NCBI GenBank assembly: GCA_965205535.1
Contig: CBDBHH010000005.1
Coordinates: 2,356,001-2,420,000 of the forward strand
Length of the DNA stretch: 64,000 nucleotides
Reading direction: 5' to 3'
Source of the DNA: UBA8079 sp965205535
GTDB lineage: Bacteria > Pseudomonadota > Alphaproteobacteria > UBA6615
Program-made: the position numbers and the translations under genes
The notes under the pieces: model-generated
Database searches by the model: none
Seen by the model: the letters and a program-made list of their open reading frames with translations, nothing else
What the model was told of the DNA's origin: nothing
Shown here: piece after piece, positions 6,964 to 16,591 of the stretch
Position numbering within the stretch: the stretch's first letter is position 1
Layout of the letters: each line of letters opens with the position of its first letter

Positions 6964-8652
6964 CTAGTCGGTGAAGTGCTTCAGCACGCTTTCCATGGGG
7001 TTGGGGGCAGCCTGGCCGAGCCCGCAGATCGAGGCGTCGCGCATGGTCTGTGACAACTCACCGAGCAGTTCCGCGTCCCAGTTGTCGGCCTGCATCAGCG
7101 TGACGGCCTTCTCACAGCCGACCCGGCAGGGCGTGCACTGGCCGCAGCTCTCATCCTCGAAGAACTGCGTGAGGTTGAGCGCGACGGCACGGACATCGTC
7201 TTCCTGCGAGAGCACGACGACCGCGCCGGACCCGACGAACGCGCCATGTTTCTCGAGCGACCCGAAGGCCAGCGGCAGGTCGGCCATGGATGCGGGCAGA
7301 ATGCCGCCCGACGCGCCGCCGGGCAGATAGGCACGAAGTTCGTGGCCGTCGGCCATGCCGTCGCAATATTCTGCGACCAGTTCGTTGAGGGTAATGCCGT
7401 TGGGTGCAATTTTGACGCCCGGTGTCCTGACCCGGCCCGAGACGGAATAGGCCCGCACGCCGGCATGCCCGCGGCGGCCCTGATCCTTGTACCAATCAAC
7501 ACCGGTTTCCAGGATCTCACGAATCCAGAAGACGGTTTCGACATTGTGCATCAGGGTCGGCTGACCGAAGACACCGTTCTGGGCCACATAGGGTGGCCGG
7601 TGGCGGGGCAGGCCGCGCTTGCCCTCGATGGATTCGATGAGGGCGCTTTCCTCGCCACAAATATACGCACCCGCGCCGCGCCGGAGCTGGATGAAGCCCG
7701 GCCCGATGATACCCGCTTCCTCGATGGCCGCGATTTCGCGCCGGAGTATCTCCCGCGCGGCGGGATACTCATCACGCGGATATATCCATAGTGATTCCGC
7801 ATCGACCGCCCAGGCCGCGATCAGCGCGCCTTCAAGAATGGAATGCGGCGAGCGCTCGAGAAAATGCCGGTCCTTGAAGGTACCCGGTTCGCCTTCGTCG
7901 GCGTTGATCACGACCGCGCGTGCGCCATCTTCGGCGCGCACGAAGTCCCATTTGCGCGCCACGGGGAAACCGGCACCGCCCATGCCGCGCAGGTCTGCTT
8001 TTTCAAGGGCGGCGTGTACCTCCTCGTAGGTTCTGTGATCCGAGACGCAAGACTGGAAAATGCCATAGGCGCCGCGCTTCAAGGCGACATCGAGGGTCTG
8101 ATAAGGCTCGATACGGGCCTCGGTCTCACCCGCGGAAACGGCCGCGACGACATTCTCCTGGGTGGCGAAGTCGATGTGCCGATGGCCCACTTCGGCGACG
8201 GGTGCATGATCGCAGCGGCCCATGCAAGGCGCACGCACGACGCGCACATCGTCTGCCGTGTCGGCCGCCAATGCGGCCAACAACTGGTCCGCGCCGGCCT
8301 GCATGCAGGGCAGGCTGTCACACACCCGGATGGTCAGCGCGGGCATATCCACGTCGTCGTCGGTCGCGACGTCGAAATGGGCGTAGAAGGTCGCGACCTC
8401 GTATACCTCGACCAGGGACAGTTTCATCAGCTCGGCCAGTGCCGCCAGATGGCGTGGTGACAGGCCGTTCCAGGCGTCCTGGATCAGATGCAGATGCTCG
8501 ATCAGGAAGTCGCGGCGTATTGGTGCATCGCCGAGGAGCGTCTGCACTTCCGCCATTGCGTCGGGATCAACCTGCCGGCCCTTGGGCAAAGACGGCGCCT
8601 TTCGGCGCCCGCTGCCCGGGTGGTGAAAGTCCTGTGGCGTCTGTTCACTCAT
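6964..8652 (-). CDS. formate dehydrogenase NAD/diaphorase subunit, fused FdsG-FdsB
   Basis: 562 residues joining two subunits that are separate in many relatives. Residues about 30-175 are NuoE/FdsG-like with the [2Fe-2S] ligands in CDSLPCMQAG and CMGRCDHAP. From about 190 it is NuoF/FdsB-like: RGMGGAGFPVARKW and the NADH/FMN loop NADEGEPGTFKDR, GAGAYICGEESALIESIEGKR, and the [4Fe-4S] motif SCGQCTPCRVGC near the end. It takes electrons from FdsA and reduces NAD+. No fdsD or separate fdsG gene is visible. It diverges from chpT. Confidence 0.93.
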   Translation of the reverse strand: MSEQTPQDFHHPGSGRRKAPSLPKGRQVDPDAMAEVQTLLGDAPIRRDFLIEHLHLIQDAWNGLSPRHLAALAELMKLSLVEVYEVATFYAHFDVATDDDVDMPALTIRVCDSLPCMQAGADQLLAALAADTADDVRVVRAPCMGRCDHAPVAEVGHRHIDFATQENVVAAVSAGETEARIEPYQTLDVALKRGAYGIFQSCVSDHRTYEEVHAALEKADLRGMGGAGFPVARKWDFVRAEDGARAVVINADEGEPGTFKDRHFLERSPHSILEGALIAAWAVDAESLWIYPRDEYPAAREILRREIAAIEEAGIIGPGFIQLRRGAGAYICGEESALIESIEGKRGLPRHRPPYVAQNGVFGQPTLMHNVETVFWIREILETGVDWYKDQGRRGHAGVRAYSVSGRVRTPGVKIAPNGITLNELVAEYCDGMADGHELRAYLPGGASGGILPASMADLPLAFGSLEKHGAFVGSGAVVVLSQEDDVRAVALNLTQFFEDESCGQCTPCRVGCEKAVTLMQADNWDAELLGELSQTMRDASICGLGQAAPNPMESVLKHFTD

Positions 8653-8768
8653 GGTCGGCCGGCTGCTCGCGGTTGATCGTGTGAATGGGGTGGGCGAATC
8701 GCATTAGATTGCCCCCCGTAGCCGCGGTCAACCGGGCGGTGAGATTGGCAGACTATCGAGGACCAGTG

Positions 8769-9404
8769 ATGGAACCGACAATCGAATTGCGGGTCGCCGA
8801 ACTTCTCGCATCGCGCCTGTGTCATGATCTCATCAGCCCCGTGGGTGCGGTGAACAGCGGCATCGAGCTGATGACCGAGTTCGGCGACGATCCGGACGGC
8901 GAGAGCATGGCGTTGATTACGAGCAGCGCGCGCACGGCCTCGGACAAGTTGCTGTTTTTCCGGATCGCCTATGGCAATGCGGGCTCGGGGACCAACGTGC
9001 CGTTGGCGGACGGTCTCAACCTTGTCGCGCCGGTGTGCGTGAACCAGCGCACGGAGACCGTGATCGATGACGCGAGTGCAGGGACGATGCCTGGGGCGGG
9101 GGCAGTCAAGCTGCTGCTTTGTGTCGTGCTTATGGCCGGGGAATGCCTGCCGCGTGGTGGCACGCTCACGGTGCGGGTCGGCCCGGATATGACGGCAGAA
9201 ATCACAGCTGCCGGAGAGGGCGCGCGTATCAGTGAGGACGAGAAGGCCGCTCTGGATGGCACATTCGACGTCGATGGGCTCGATCCGAAAACCGCGCATG
9301 CCTATTTCACCCGTTGCGTCAGCCAGCGTCTGTCGGTCGACGTGGCGGTTTCGGCCACGGATGACCGCGTGAGTTTCAGCGCGCAATTGCCCGCCGGAGC
9401 CTAG
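8769..9404 (+). CDS. chpT: ChpT, histidine phosphotransferase of the CtrA relay
   Basis: 211 residues from ATG 8769, preceded by GAGG. It passes phosphate from the hybrid kinase CckA to CtrA (and CpdR in Caulobacter). The N-terminal dimerisation helix carries the phosphorylated histidine in ASRLCHDLISPVGAVNSGIELM (H19). The rest is the degenerate histidine-kinase-like ATPase fold. An upstream in-frame ATG at 8685 gives an N-terminus unlike the family. It converges with ctrA, its probable target, across a shared hairpin. Confidence 0.92.
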   Translation: MEPTIELRVAELLASRLCHDLISPVGAVNSGIELMTEFGDDPDGESMALITSSARTASDKLLFFRIAYGNAGSGTNVPLADGLNLVAPVCVNQRTETVIDDASAGTMPGAGAVKLLLCVVLMAGECLPRGGTLTVRVGPDMTAEITAAGEGARISEDEKAALDGTFDVDGLDPKTAHAYFTRCVSQRLSVDVAVSATDDRVSFSAQLPAGA

Positions 9405-9421
9405 CCGGCGCCGCAAATGCA

Positions 9422-9446
9422 AACGGCCGGCAAAATGCCGGCCGTT
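9422..9446. terminator. bidirectional hairpin between chpT and ctrA
   Basis: AACGGCCGGC, loop AAAAT, GCCGGCCGTT (10-bp perfect stem). T-tracts are weak on both sides, but the position between convergent genes and the likeness to the flaF terminator (AATGCAAAACGGCCGGC) support termination. Confidence 0.7.
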
Positions 9447-9469
9447 GTAAATGCTTCGGAAAGACTGAC

Positions 9470-10186
9470 CTAGGCGGCTTTCGCCTTGGCCTTCTTCGTT
9501 TGGGGTTCTTCGACCGGGTCGCGGAGCACATAGCCGCGCCCCCAGACCGTTTCGATGTAATTTTCGCCGTCGGTGGCGGTCGACAGCTTCTTGCGCAGCT
9601 TGCACACGAACACATCGATGATCTTGAGTTCGGGCTCGTCCATCCCGCCATAAAGGTGGTTCAGGAACATTTCCTTCGTCAGGGTTGTGCCCTTGCGCAG
9701 GCTCAACAGTTCGAGGATGCCATATTCCTTGCCGGTGAGATGAACCGGCTTGCCTTCGACCGACACGGTCCGGGCGTCGAGGTTCACGTCCATCAGGCCG
9801 GTATGGATGACCGAATCTGCATGCCCCTTGGACCGGCGAACGATGGCCTGGACGCGGGCGACCAGCTCACGCTTGTCGAACGGCTTGGTCAGATAGTCAT
9901 CGGCGCCGAACCCGAGGCCCTTGATCTTGTTGTCCGGCTCGTTGAGGCCGGAAAGGATCAGGATCGGTGTTTCAACGCGGGCCTCGCGGAGGCGTCGCAG
10001 GACCTCGTAGCCATCCATGTCGGGCAGCATCAGATCCAGGATAATGATGTCGTAGTCGTAGAGTTTGCCGATCTCCAGGCCGTCTTCGCCGAGATCGGTG
10101 GTGTCGCAAATATACCCCTCGGACTTGAGCATCATCTGGATGCTCTGGGCGGTTGCGGTATCGTCCTCAACTAATAGAACACGCAT
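9470..10186 (-). CDS. ctrA: CtrA, cell-cycle master response regulator
   Basis: 238 residues from MRVLLVEDD; the in-frame extension upstream is not conserved. Receiver domain 1-120 with the acceptor aspartate D51 in IIILDLMLPDMDGYEVLRR, then an OmpR-type winged helix (TGKEYGILELLSLRKGTTLTKEMFLNHLYGG) followed by the CtrA-specific IDVFVCKLRKKL and YIETVWGRGYVLRDP. The tail TKKAKAKAA resembles the AA-ending ClpXP degron of CtrA. It binds TTAA-N7-TTAA; such boxes occur before fliX and the FlmG-like gene here, and less perfectly before sciP and flbT. Confidence 0.97.
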   Translation of the reverse strand: MRVLLVEDDTATAQSIQMMLKSEGYICDTTDLGEDGLEIGKLYDYDIIILDLMLPDMDGYEVLRRLREARVETPILILSGLNEPDNKIKGLGFGADDYLTKPFDKRELVARVQAIVRRSKGHADSVIHTGLMDVNLDARTVSVEGKPVHLTGKEYGILELLSLRKGTTLTKEMFLNHLYGGMDEPELKIIDVFVCKLRKKLSTATDGENYIETVWGRGYVLRDPVEEPQTKKAKAKAA

Positions 10187-10233
10187 TCTATCTCTCCGTA
10201 GATTGCCCACCCATGTGCCAGGGTGTTCTTCGC

Positions 10234-10249
10234 CTTAATCATCGTTAAC
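10234..10249. promoter_or_regulatory. CtrA-like TTAA pair upstream of ctrA and fliI
   Basis: TTAATCATCGTTAAC in the ctrA-fliI intergenic region. Spacing is N6 rather than the canonical N7, so it may be a weak site. Another GTTAAC lies near 10266. Autoregulation of ctrA or control of fliI is plausible but unproven. Confidence 0.35.
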
Positions 10250-10402
10250 AGACTAGGCCCAAATGGTTAACGGAATGTTGCCAGATTTGGCCAGAGCTGA
10301 AATTCCCCGGCACATATTCACTCTTCCTTAAACACGATGCGGGCAGAATTGCTTGGTTCTCAGGGGTTTGGGCGGTTTTCGAGGCCGTTCTCTCCCAGCA
10401 TA

Positions 10403-11942
10403 ATGAACCCAAGCGATGGGTGTTACGTGGTTAATTTTCGTCATCTTTTGTCCCAGGTCGACGCCATTCCCGACTGTTACCGGCATGGGCGCGTTGCCGC
10501 CGTTAAAGGCATGATGGTTGAAGTCGGGGGTGTCCACAGATCACTTTCGGTGGGCGGACGCTGCAATATAGAGAAGCGTGGCGGCGGGCATGTCGCGTGC
10601 GAAGTTGTCGGCTTTCGCGATGACCGGGCATTGCTGATGCCGTTCGATACGCTCGATGGCGTGGGTATCGGTTCACGCGCCGAGCTGGCCGATTCCTCTC
10701 CGATGGTGCGCCCCGACCCGAGCTGGCTCGGCCGGGTGGTCAATGCCATGGGGGAGGCAGTTGACGGAAAGGCGCCGATTGAAAGCGGAAGTCAGGCTTA
10801 TCCGCTGCGCGCGAATCCGCCCCCGGCCCACCAACGCCGCCGGGTCGGCGAGAAACTCGATTTGGGCGTGCGCGCACTCAACACCATGCTTACTTGCTGT
10901 CGCGGTCAGCGCATGGGGATTTTCTCGGGCTCGGGCGTCGGCAAGTCGGTGCTGATGTCGATGCTGTCGCGCTACACCAGTGCGGATGTAAATGTCATCG
11001 GACTGATCGGCGAACGCGGGCGCGAGGTGCAGGAATTTCTCGAGGATAATCTGGGCCCCGAAGGCCTGGCCAAGAGTGTGGTCGTCATCGCCACGTCGGA
11101 TGAGTCTCCGCTCATGCGTCGGCAGGCCGCCTACCTGACGATGTCGATCGCTGAATATTTCCGCGATCAGGGCAATGAGGTTCTGTGCCTGATGGACAGC
11201 GTGACCCGATTTGCCCAGGCTCAGCGCGAGATCGGCCTGAGTGCGGGTGAACCGCCGGCCAGCAAGGGTTATACCCCGACGGTCTTCTCCGAACTGCCCA
11301 AGCTTCTGGAGCGGGCGGGGCCGGGTGTGGAGGGCACCGGCAATATTACGGGCCTGTTCACGGTCCTGGTTGAAGGAGACGACCATAATGAGCCGGTCGC
11401 GGATGCCGCCCGCGGAACGCTCGATGGTCATATTGTGCTGGAACGCGCCATTGCGGAACGCGGGCGGTACCCGGCGGTGAACATCCTGCGATCTATTTCG
11501 CGAACAATGCCGGACTGCAATGACAGTTTCGAGAACTCGCTCGTGCTGCGCGCGCGCTTTGCTCTCTCGCTATGAAGATATGGCCGAGATGATACGACTG
11601 GGCGCTTACCGCCACGGCGCCGATCCGGATGTCGACGAGGCGATCAAGTATTACCCCGCGCTTGAAGCGTTCCTGTCACAAGCCATCGACGAGCGTTGCA
11701 CCCTCGACGAGGGTTACGCCGCCCTGGGGCAAATTCTCGAAATGTCGAACAACGATGCTCTCGATTTCGACCTGCCACCGGGGGCACAGCCATTATCCGA
11801 CCCGGGAATAAACAACCCGGAAGCCATTGCTTCGGCATTCGGCGCTGACCTTCCGGAATTCGGAGAGGCGACGCCGGACGAACCGCCAGTTTCCTTTTCG
11901 CCCCAGCCTATCGGAACCGCGCTGGCACCGAGTGACGCATGA
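10403..11942 (+). pseudogene. fliI: FliI, flagellar export ATPase, frameshifted near its C-terminus
   Basis: ATPase of the flagellar type III export apparatus. The first frame (to 11575) has the Walker A region GIFSGSGVGKSVLM, the LIGERGREVQEF motif, Walker B VLCLMDSVTRFAQAQRE and the TPTVFSELPKLLERAG signature. It then ends at LVLRARFALSL. The missing C-terminal domain (LLSRYEDMAEMIRLGAYRHG to the end, 11942) continues in another frame. Adding one GC unit to the (GC)5 tract at 11548-11557 restores LVLRARALLSRYEDMAEM exactly as in the family, so two bases appear to be missing. The start is uncertain (ATG 10337, ATG 10403 or GTG 10427); none has a good Shine-Dalgarno. It overlaps fliJ by 4 bp. 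Confidence 0.88.
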
Positions 11943-12358
11943 AATCACTCACGACCCTGATCCGTCTCCGCAAGCATACCCTCGATGAAGCCCGACGTGA
12001 GTTGACCGTGTTGCAGCAGGCCGTTGATGCGATTCATGCAGCACGTGAAAACCTCGAACGTGAGCTGGCGGCCGAATCTGCGACCGCCCGGGACGATGTC
12101 GAAGCGTCCTACCGGTATGGCAACTACCTGGTCACGGTGCGCGAGCGTCACCGGCTGCTTGATGCCCAGGAGAACGAACTCCTGCAGAAAATTGCACTGG
12201 CGGAAGCCGGGGTGCGCGAGGCGTTTCGCGATCTAAAACAGTTCGGAATCGCCGATGCGCAGCGTCTCGAAAAAGAGCGCGCCGCGGCGGGTCACCGTGA
12301 GCAGGCGGCACTGGATGAAGTGGCGCTGTCGGCGTTTCGCAACCGGGAAAACGGCTAG
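11939..12358 (+). CDS. fliJ: FliJ, flagellar export chaperone-escort protein
   Basis: 139 residues, almost wholly heptad-like coiled coil (LTTLIRLRKHTLDEARRELTVLQQ at the N-terminus and a charged C-terminal helix), the hallmark of FliJ, which sits in the FliI ATPase ring. Sequence similarity in this family is weak, so the call rests on size, coiled coil and position. Its ATG overlaps the end of the fliI reading frame (ATGA), which shows that the second fliI frame is the one that was translated to its stop. Confidence 0.85.
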   Translation: MKSLTTLIRLRKHTLDEARRELTVLQQAVDAIHAARENLERELAAESATARDDVEASYRYGNYLVTVRERHRLLDAQENELLQKIALAEAGVREAFRDLKQFGIADAQRLEKERAAAGHREQAALDEVALSAFRNRENG

Positions 12359-12425
12359 GTTGAGCACGTCTCGCGCGCACTGCGAGGCGCTTGATCCCCG
12401 CTGACGAGACCAAACACAGGTAGCG

Positions 12426-13241
12426 CTAGAAGTACCGCCGCAGGCTTTTGGAGATTTTCTCCACATCGCCGGCCGCGGTGGCTGTCGGATGGCGGGTCAT
12501 CATCAGGGTTTGATTGCGAATGGTCTCGGTGACCAGTCGGTCGACATGGATGATGCCGGCCAGCTGTGGCGTGTTTCCGAGAAACTTTTCGCATGCCTTG
12601 GACAGCGTTTGGTAGACGCGCTCACCCTCGGCCGTGCTGGCAGCCTGGTTGACGACAATACGCATGTCTTTTTCGGGTTCGCGCATCTTCATCAGTTTGA
12701 CGAATGCGTAGGCATCCGTCAGAGCTGTCGGTTCGGTCGTCGTCACCACCAATATGATGTCGGCGCTGGCGGCGAGCGAGCGCACCATGTTGTCCACGCC
12801 GGCGCCAAGATCCAGGATCATGCGATCATAGTCGCGGCTGACAATATCAAGGTCGGCGAGTAACCGGTCGATTCTACCCTGCGGGAGTGTTGCCAGGGCT
12901 GCCGTCCCGGAACTACCGGCGATGACATCCAGATTGTCGGCCACGTCGGTTGTCACGGAATCTTCGATCCGTGCGCGCCCGGCAATAACTTCGGACAAGT
13001 CCGTCTCGGGGGAAATTCCGAGTTGAACATCGACGTTTGCGAGACCCAGATCGCCATCGAACAACAAGGTGCGACGGCCCTTGAGCGCAAAGTTATGCGC
13101 AAGCGTTGACGAGAACCATGTCTTGCCGACACCGCCTTTGCCCGATGCGACCGCGATCCGCAGGACATCTGTACCTGGCGTTGTGTTCGGCGTGGCGGAC
13201 GGCGCCGCCGTTGGGTCCTGATGCGTGCCAAGTTCGGTCAT
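12426..13241 (-). CDS. flhG: FlhG/FleN-type MinD-like ATPase, flagellar number regulator
   Basis: 271 residues. Deviant Walker A VASGKGGVGKTWFSSTLA (about residues 32-49), switch I/II equivalents LLFDGDLGLANVDVQLG and MILDLGAGVDNMVRSLA. FlhG limits flagellar number or placement together with FlhF. A roughly 25-residue low-complexity N-terminal tail (rich in T, P, A) precedes the ATPase. Start overlaps the flhF stop (ATGA), so the two are translationally coupled. Last gene of the long fliF operon. Confidence 0.92.
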   Translation of the reverse strand: MTELGTHQDPTAAPSATPNTTPGTDVLRIAVASGKGGVGKTWFSSTLAHNFALKGRRTLLFDGDLGLANVDVQLGISPETDLSEVIAGRARIEDSVTTDVADNLDVIAGSSGTAALATLPQGRIDRLLADLDIVSRDYDRMILDLGAGVDNMVRSLAASADIILVVTTTEPTALTDAYAFVKLMKMREPEKDMRIVVNQAASTAEGERVYQTLSKACEKFLGNTPQLAGIIHVDRLVTETIRNQTLMMTRHPTATAAGDVEKISKSLRRYF

Positions 13242-14293
13242 GATGCCGAAATCCTTTCTGCACCAAAGGCGGGTTTCTCCGCCTCTGCGTCTTCGTGAAG
13301 TAACATTGCCGGGAGCATCAACCGCGCCAGCGCGACCGGATTCAGGGTGCCCAGTCCGCCGCCGTTTTGCCCCAGAATCTCGGGAGATACGGAAACGTCG
13401 GAGAAGGCCAGACCGCCCTCATGCGCAGCGTCGAGCAGGCTGCCGAGACGACGTGTCATATCGACCCGCGTCACGATCATTCGTTTGCATTTGAGTTGCG
13501 TGAAGGCATGCGCCGTTTCGATCGCATCGACCCGGTCGATACCGGCCGGCATGACCAGGATCGGTTCGACATCTGCTGCCTCGATGAATTCGGAAAGATG
13601 ATCGACGTCGACACTGTCAAACGGGTTGATGCCACTGCTGTCGATAATCGACACATCGCCCGTGCTGCCGGCAACCAGTGCCGCCAGCTCTCGCGGGTCC
13701 TGCGCGGCCCGCATGCCCACGCCGAGCGCCTCGGCCAGCGCACGCAGATGGTCAATGCCGCCTGTCTTGAGGGTGTCGATCGAATAGAGGCGTACACCAT
13801 GTCCGGCGCGATCTGCGCGGGCGGCCATTTTCGCCGCGGTGACTGTTTTGCCTGAGCCCGGTGGGCCAATAAGCAACGTTGCGCGTTTGAGGCCGGCGTC
13901 GGTGACGACACGACCACCGAGTTTACCGAGCGGCTGGAAGTCGAAGACAGTATCCAGCGCGGCGGCGAGGGCGAGAGCGGGCGCGATTGGCTTGGTGACG
14001 AAGGATGCCGTTTCCAGCAGGCGCGTTGCGAGATCGCTCGTGACACCATTGTCGGCCAGTGCGGCGCGCAGTGTGGGAATCGGATCGTCGACCGGTTGTC
14101 CGTTGAATGGCTTTTTGTCGATGACGAGCGAATTGGCGTCCGTGTCCTTCTCCGGGATCGCGGCGGTGACGCGCATCGCCTTGCCCTTCTTGACCCGGTC
14201 GGTGGAAACGATCAGGGCGTCTTCGCCAAACGTCTCGCGTACCTTCTTGATTGCGTCCTGCAAACTTCCAGCTTCGAAACTCTTTAGTCGCAT
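13238..14293 (-). CDS. flhF: FlhF, SRP-like GTPase for flagellar placement
   Basis: 351 residues. N-terminal basic region MRLKSFEAGSLQDAIKKVRETFGEDALIVS is typical of FlhF, followed by the NG-domain with the P-loop LLIGPPGSGKTVTAAKMAARA and the G4-like IVTRVDMTRRLGSLLDAA. The SRP-GTPase motifs are somewhat degenerate (the DSSG segment replaces DTAG), a form seen in alphaproteobacterial FlhF-like proteins. Upstream gene is flhA, 12 bp away; downstream is flhG. Confidence 0.88.
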   Translation of the reverse strand: MRLKSFEAGSLQDAIKKVRETFGEDALIVSTDRVKKGKAMRVTAAIPEKDTDANSLVIDKKPFNGQPVDDPIPTLRAALADNGVTSDLATRLLETASFVTKPIAPALALAAALDTVFDFQPLGKLGGRVVTDAGLKRATLLIGPPGSGKTVTAAKMAARADRAGHGVRLYSIDTLKTGGIDHLRALAEALGVGMRAAQDPRELAALVAGSTGDVSIIDSSGINPFDSVDVDHLSEFIEAADVEPILVMPAGIDRVDAIETAHAFTQLKCKRMIVTRVDMTRRLGSLLDAAHEGGLAFSDVSVSPEILGQNGGGLGTLNPVALARLMLPAMLLHEDAEAEKPAFGAERISAS

Positions 14294-14305
14294 GGGGTTT
14301 TGCTC

Positions 14306-16555
14306 CTAGACCGCACCAAGGGTCCGGATGCGGACCTTCGGATGAACTTCGTTCTGGGACAGGATTGTCGTTTGTGGCCGGAACCGCTCGACGACGGAGC
14401 GAACAAACGGCCGCACACCGGGGCTGGTGAGCAGAATGGGAGCCGCACCTTCCAGAGCCTGGCGGTCGAACTCCTGGCGCACGATCGTGATGAAGTCCTG
14501 AAGCTTGGATGGCGCTATCGCGAGATGGATATCGTCACCCTCGCCGATCAGTGATTCCGAGAATGCCTGTTCCCAGTCCGGCGACATCGTGACAATTGGC
14601 AGGAAACCATCGTCATTGATGTGGCTGTCGCTGAGTTGGCGCGCCAGACGCGAGCGCACATGTTCGGTTATGGCGGTCACGTTGCGCGTCGCGACACAGG
14701 CTTCGTTGATTGCCTCGAGGATGGTGGCGAGGTCACGGATCGACACCCGCTCGGTCAGCAAGTTCTGCAGTACCCGTTGGATGCCGCCGACCGTGATCTG
14801 GTTGGGGACCAGGTCCTCGATCAGCTTCTGGTGATCCTTGTCGAGCTCGTCGAGGAGGCGTTGGGTTTCGCTGAATGACAACATTTCGGACATGCTGTCC
14901 TTCACCACTTCGGTCAGGTGGGTGGTGATAACCGTTGGCGGGTCGACGACGGTGTAGCCGCGGAAAAGGGCTTCTTCCTTGTGGCCATCGGAGACCCACA
15001 TGGCCGGCAGCCCGAAGGTGGGTTCGACGGTATCTTCGCCCGGCAGAGTGATCGGCTCGCCGCGCGGGTCCATCGTCAGCAGCATGTTCGGGCGCACATC
15101 ACCACGCCCGGCAGCGATTTCCTTGACCCGTACGACATAGGCGTTGGGCCCCAGTTGCATATTGTCCTGGATACGTACGGCGGGAAGTATGAAACCCATC
15201 TCGGACGCGAGCTGGCGGCGTAATGCCTTGATCTGATCGGTCAGGCGTTGGCCTTTCTCCGAATTGATCATCGACAGTAATCCGTAGCCGAGCTCGAGCC
15301 GGATCTGGTCGATCTGCAGCGCCGTTGAAATGGGTTCGTCCTCGACCGGCACAGCCGCCGCTTCGGCTGCTTCCGCGTCCACGACTTCTTGGGCTTCGTT
15401 TTGGTTGCGCTTCATCAACGCATACGCACCCGCACCGGTGGCACCCGCCAATGCCAGGAATGGCAGGGACGGAATCCCGGGCAGCAGCGCGAGGCAAACC
15501 ATCAGAAAAGAGCTGACGCCGAGCGCGCTCGGATAGCCTGACAGCTGGCCGAACACCGCTTTGTCTGCGCTGCCGCTGACGCCGGCCTTGGTGACGACCA
15601 TGCCGGCTGCCGTCGAGACAATCAGCGCCGGGATCTGGCTAACGAGCCCATCGCCGACCGTCAGCAATGTATAAGTGTCAGCCGCTTGCGAGAATGTCAG
15701 GCCCTGCTGGCCCACACCGATGATGATGCCGGCGACGACGTTGATAAAGGTAATCATCAGCCCGGCGATGGCGTCGCCGCGCACGAACTTCGCGGCACCG
15801 TCCATGGCGCCGAAAAAGCTCGATTCTTCTTCCAATGTGCGCCGTCGGGTGCGCGCGTCATCCTCGCTGATCAGTCCGGCCGAGAGATCGGCATCGATGG
15901 CCATCTGCTTGCCCGGCAACGCATCGAGGCTGAATCGCGCCGCGACTTCCGCGATGCGCCCGGAACCTTTGGTGATGACGATGAAGTTCACGATGATAAG
16001 GATCGCGAATACGATAATTCCGATGACGAAATTACCGCTCATGACAAAGTTGCCGAAGGCCTCGATGACCCCGCCTGCCGCCGCGGTACCTTCATGCCCG
16101 TGACCAAGAATCAGCCGTGTTGAAGCCAAGTTTAGCGAAAGCCGCAGCATGGTCGCGATCAACAGAATCGTGGGGAAGGAACTGAACTCGAGCGGTGTTC
16201 GAATAAACAGCGCCGTCATCAGGATCAACACAGCGAAGGTGATCGAAATGGCGAGGCTCATATCGAGCAGCCATTTCGGCATGGGCAGGATCAACACCAC
16301 GAGGATGGCGACAATGCCGAGCGCCAGCCCGATGTCACCGCGCCGGAGGAGCGCCTGAAGCATGCCGCTCAGATCGAAGGTGGTTACAGTCGATCGGTCG
16401 ACGTCGAAAGTCTCGCCGCCGCTGCCAGGCATCGGCTGCGCCAGTCCCGGTTCGGTTGAATCACCTGTTCCCCCCGAGCCGCCATGTCCGCCGCCACCGG
16501 TTACCGGCACAACGGATGTAGGCGCGGGTAGCGCATTGGTGGAAAGATCGCTCAT
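14306..16555 (-). CDS. flhA: FlhA, flagellar export gate protein
   Basis: 749 residues. N-terminal half has about eight membrane helices and the FHIPEP-type loop (MRLSLNLASTRLILGHGHEG, KGSGRIAEVAARFSLDALPGKQMAIDADL, DGAAKFVRGDAIAG). The C-terminal half is the cytosolic FlhA-C domain that docks export substrates (DAFSESLIGEGDD-like region and LTSPGVRPFVRSVVERF). A Gly/Pro/Ser-rich extension of about 45 residues at the N-terminus is unusual but common in this order. Lies between flbD and flhF in the fliF operon. Confidence 0.97.
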   Translation of the reverse strand: MSDLSTNALPAPTSVVPVTGGGGHGGSGGTGDSTEPGLAQPMPGSGGETFDVDRSTVTTFDLSGMLQALLRRGDIGLALGIVAILVVLILPMPKWLLDMSLAISITFAVLILMTALFIRTPLEFSSFPTILLIATMLRLSLNLASTRLILGHGHEGTAAAGGVIEAFGNFVMSGNFVIGIIVFAILIIVNFIVITKGSGRIAEVAARFSLDALPGKQMAIDADLSAGLISEDDARTRRRTLEEESSFFGAMDGAAKFVRGDAIAGLMITFINVVAGIIIGVGQQGLTFSQAADTYTLLTVGDGLVSQIPALIVSTAAGMVVTKAGVSGSADKAVFGQLSGYPSALGVSSFLMVCLALLPGIPSLPFLALAGATGAGAYALMKRNQNEAQEVVDAEAAEAAAVPVEDEPISTALQIDQIRLELGYGLLSMINSEKGQRLTDQIKALRRQLASEMGFILPAVRIQDNMQLGPNAYVVRVKEIAAGRGDVRPNMLLTMDPRGEPITLPGEDTVEPTFGLPAMWVSDGHKEEALFRGYTVVDPPTVITTHLTEVVKDSMSEMLSFSETQRLLDELDKDHQKLIEDLVPNQITVGGIQRVLQNLLTERVSIRDLATILEAINEACVATRNVTAITEHVRSRLARQLSDSHINDDGFLPIVTMSPDWEQAFSESLIGEGDDIHLAIAPSKLQDFITIVRQEFDRQALEGAAPILLTSPGVRPFVRSVVERFRPQTTILSQNEVHPKVRIRTLGAV

Positions 16556-16591
16556 GCGGGTTCGGTGTCGCGTCTGGCGGAAATATCGAGG

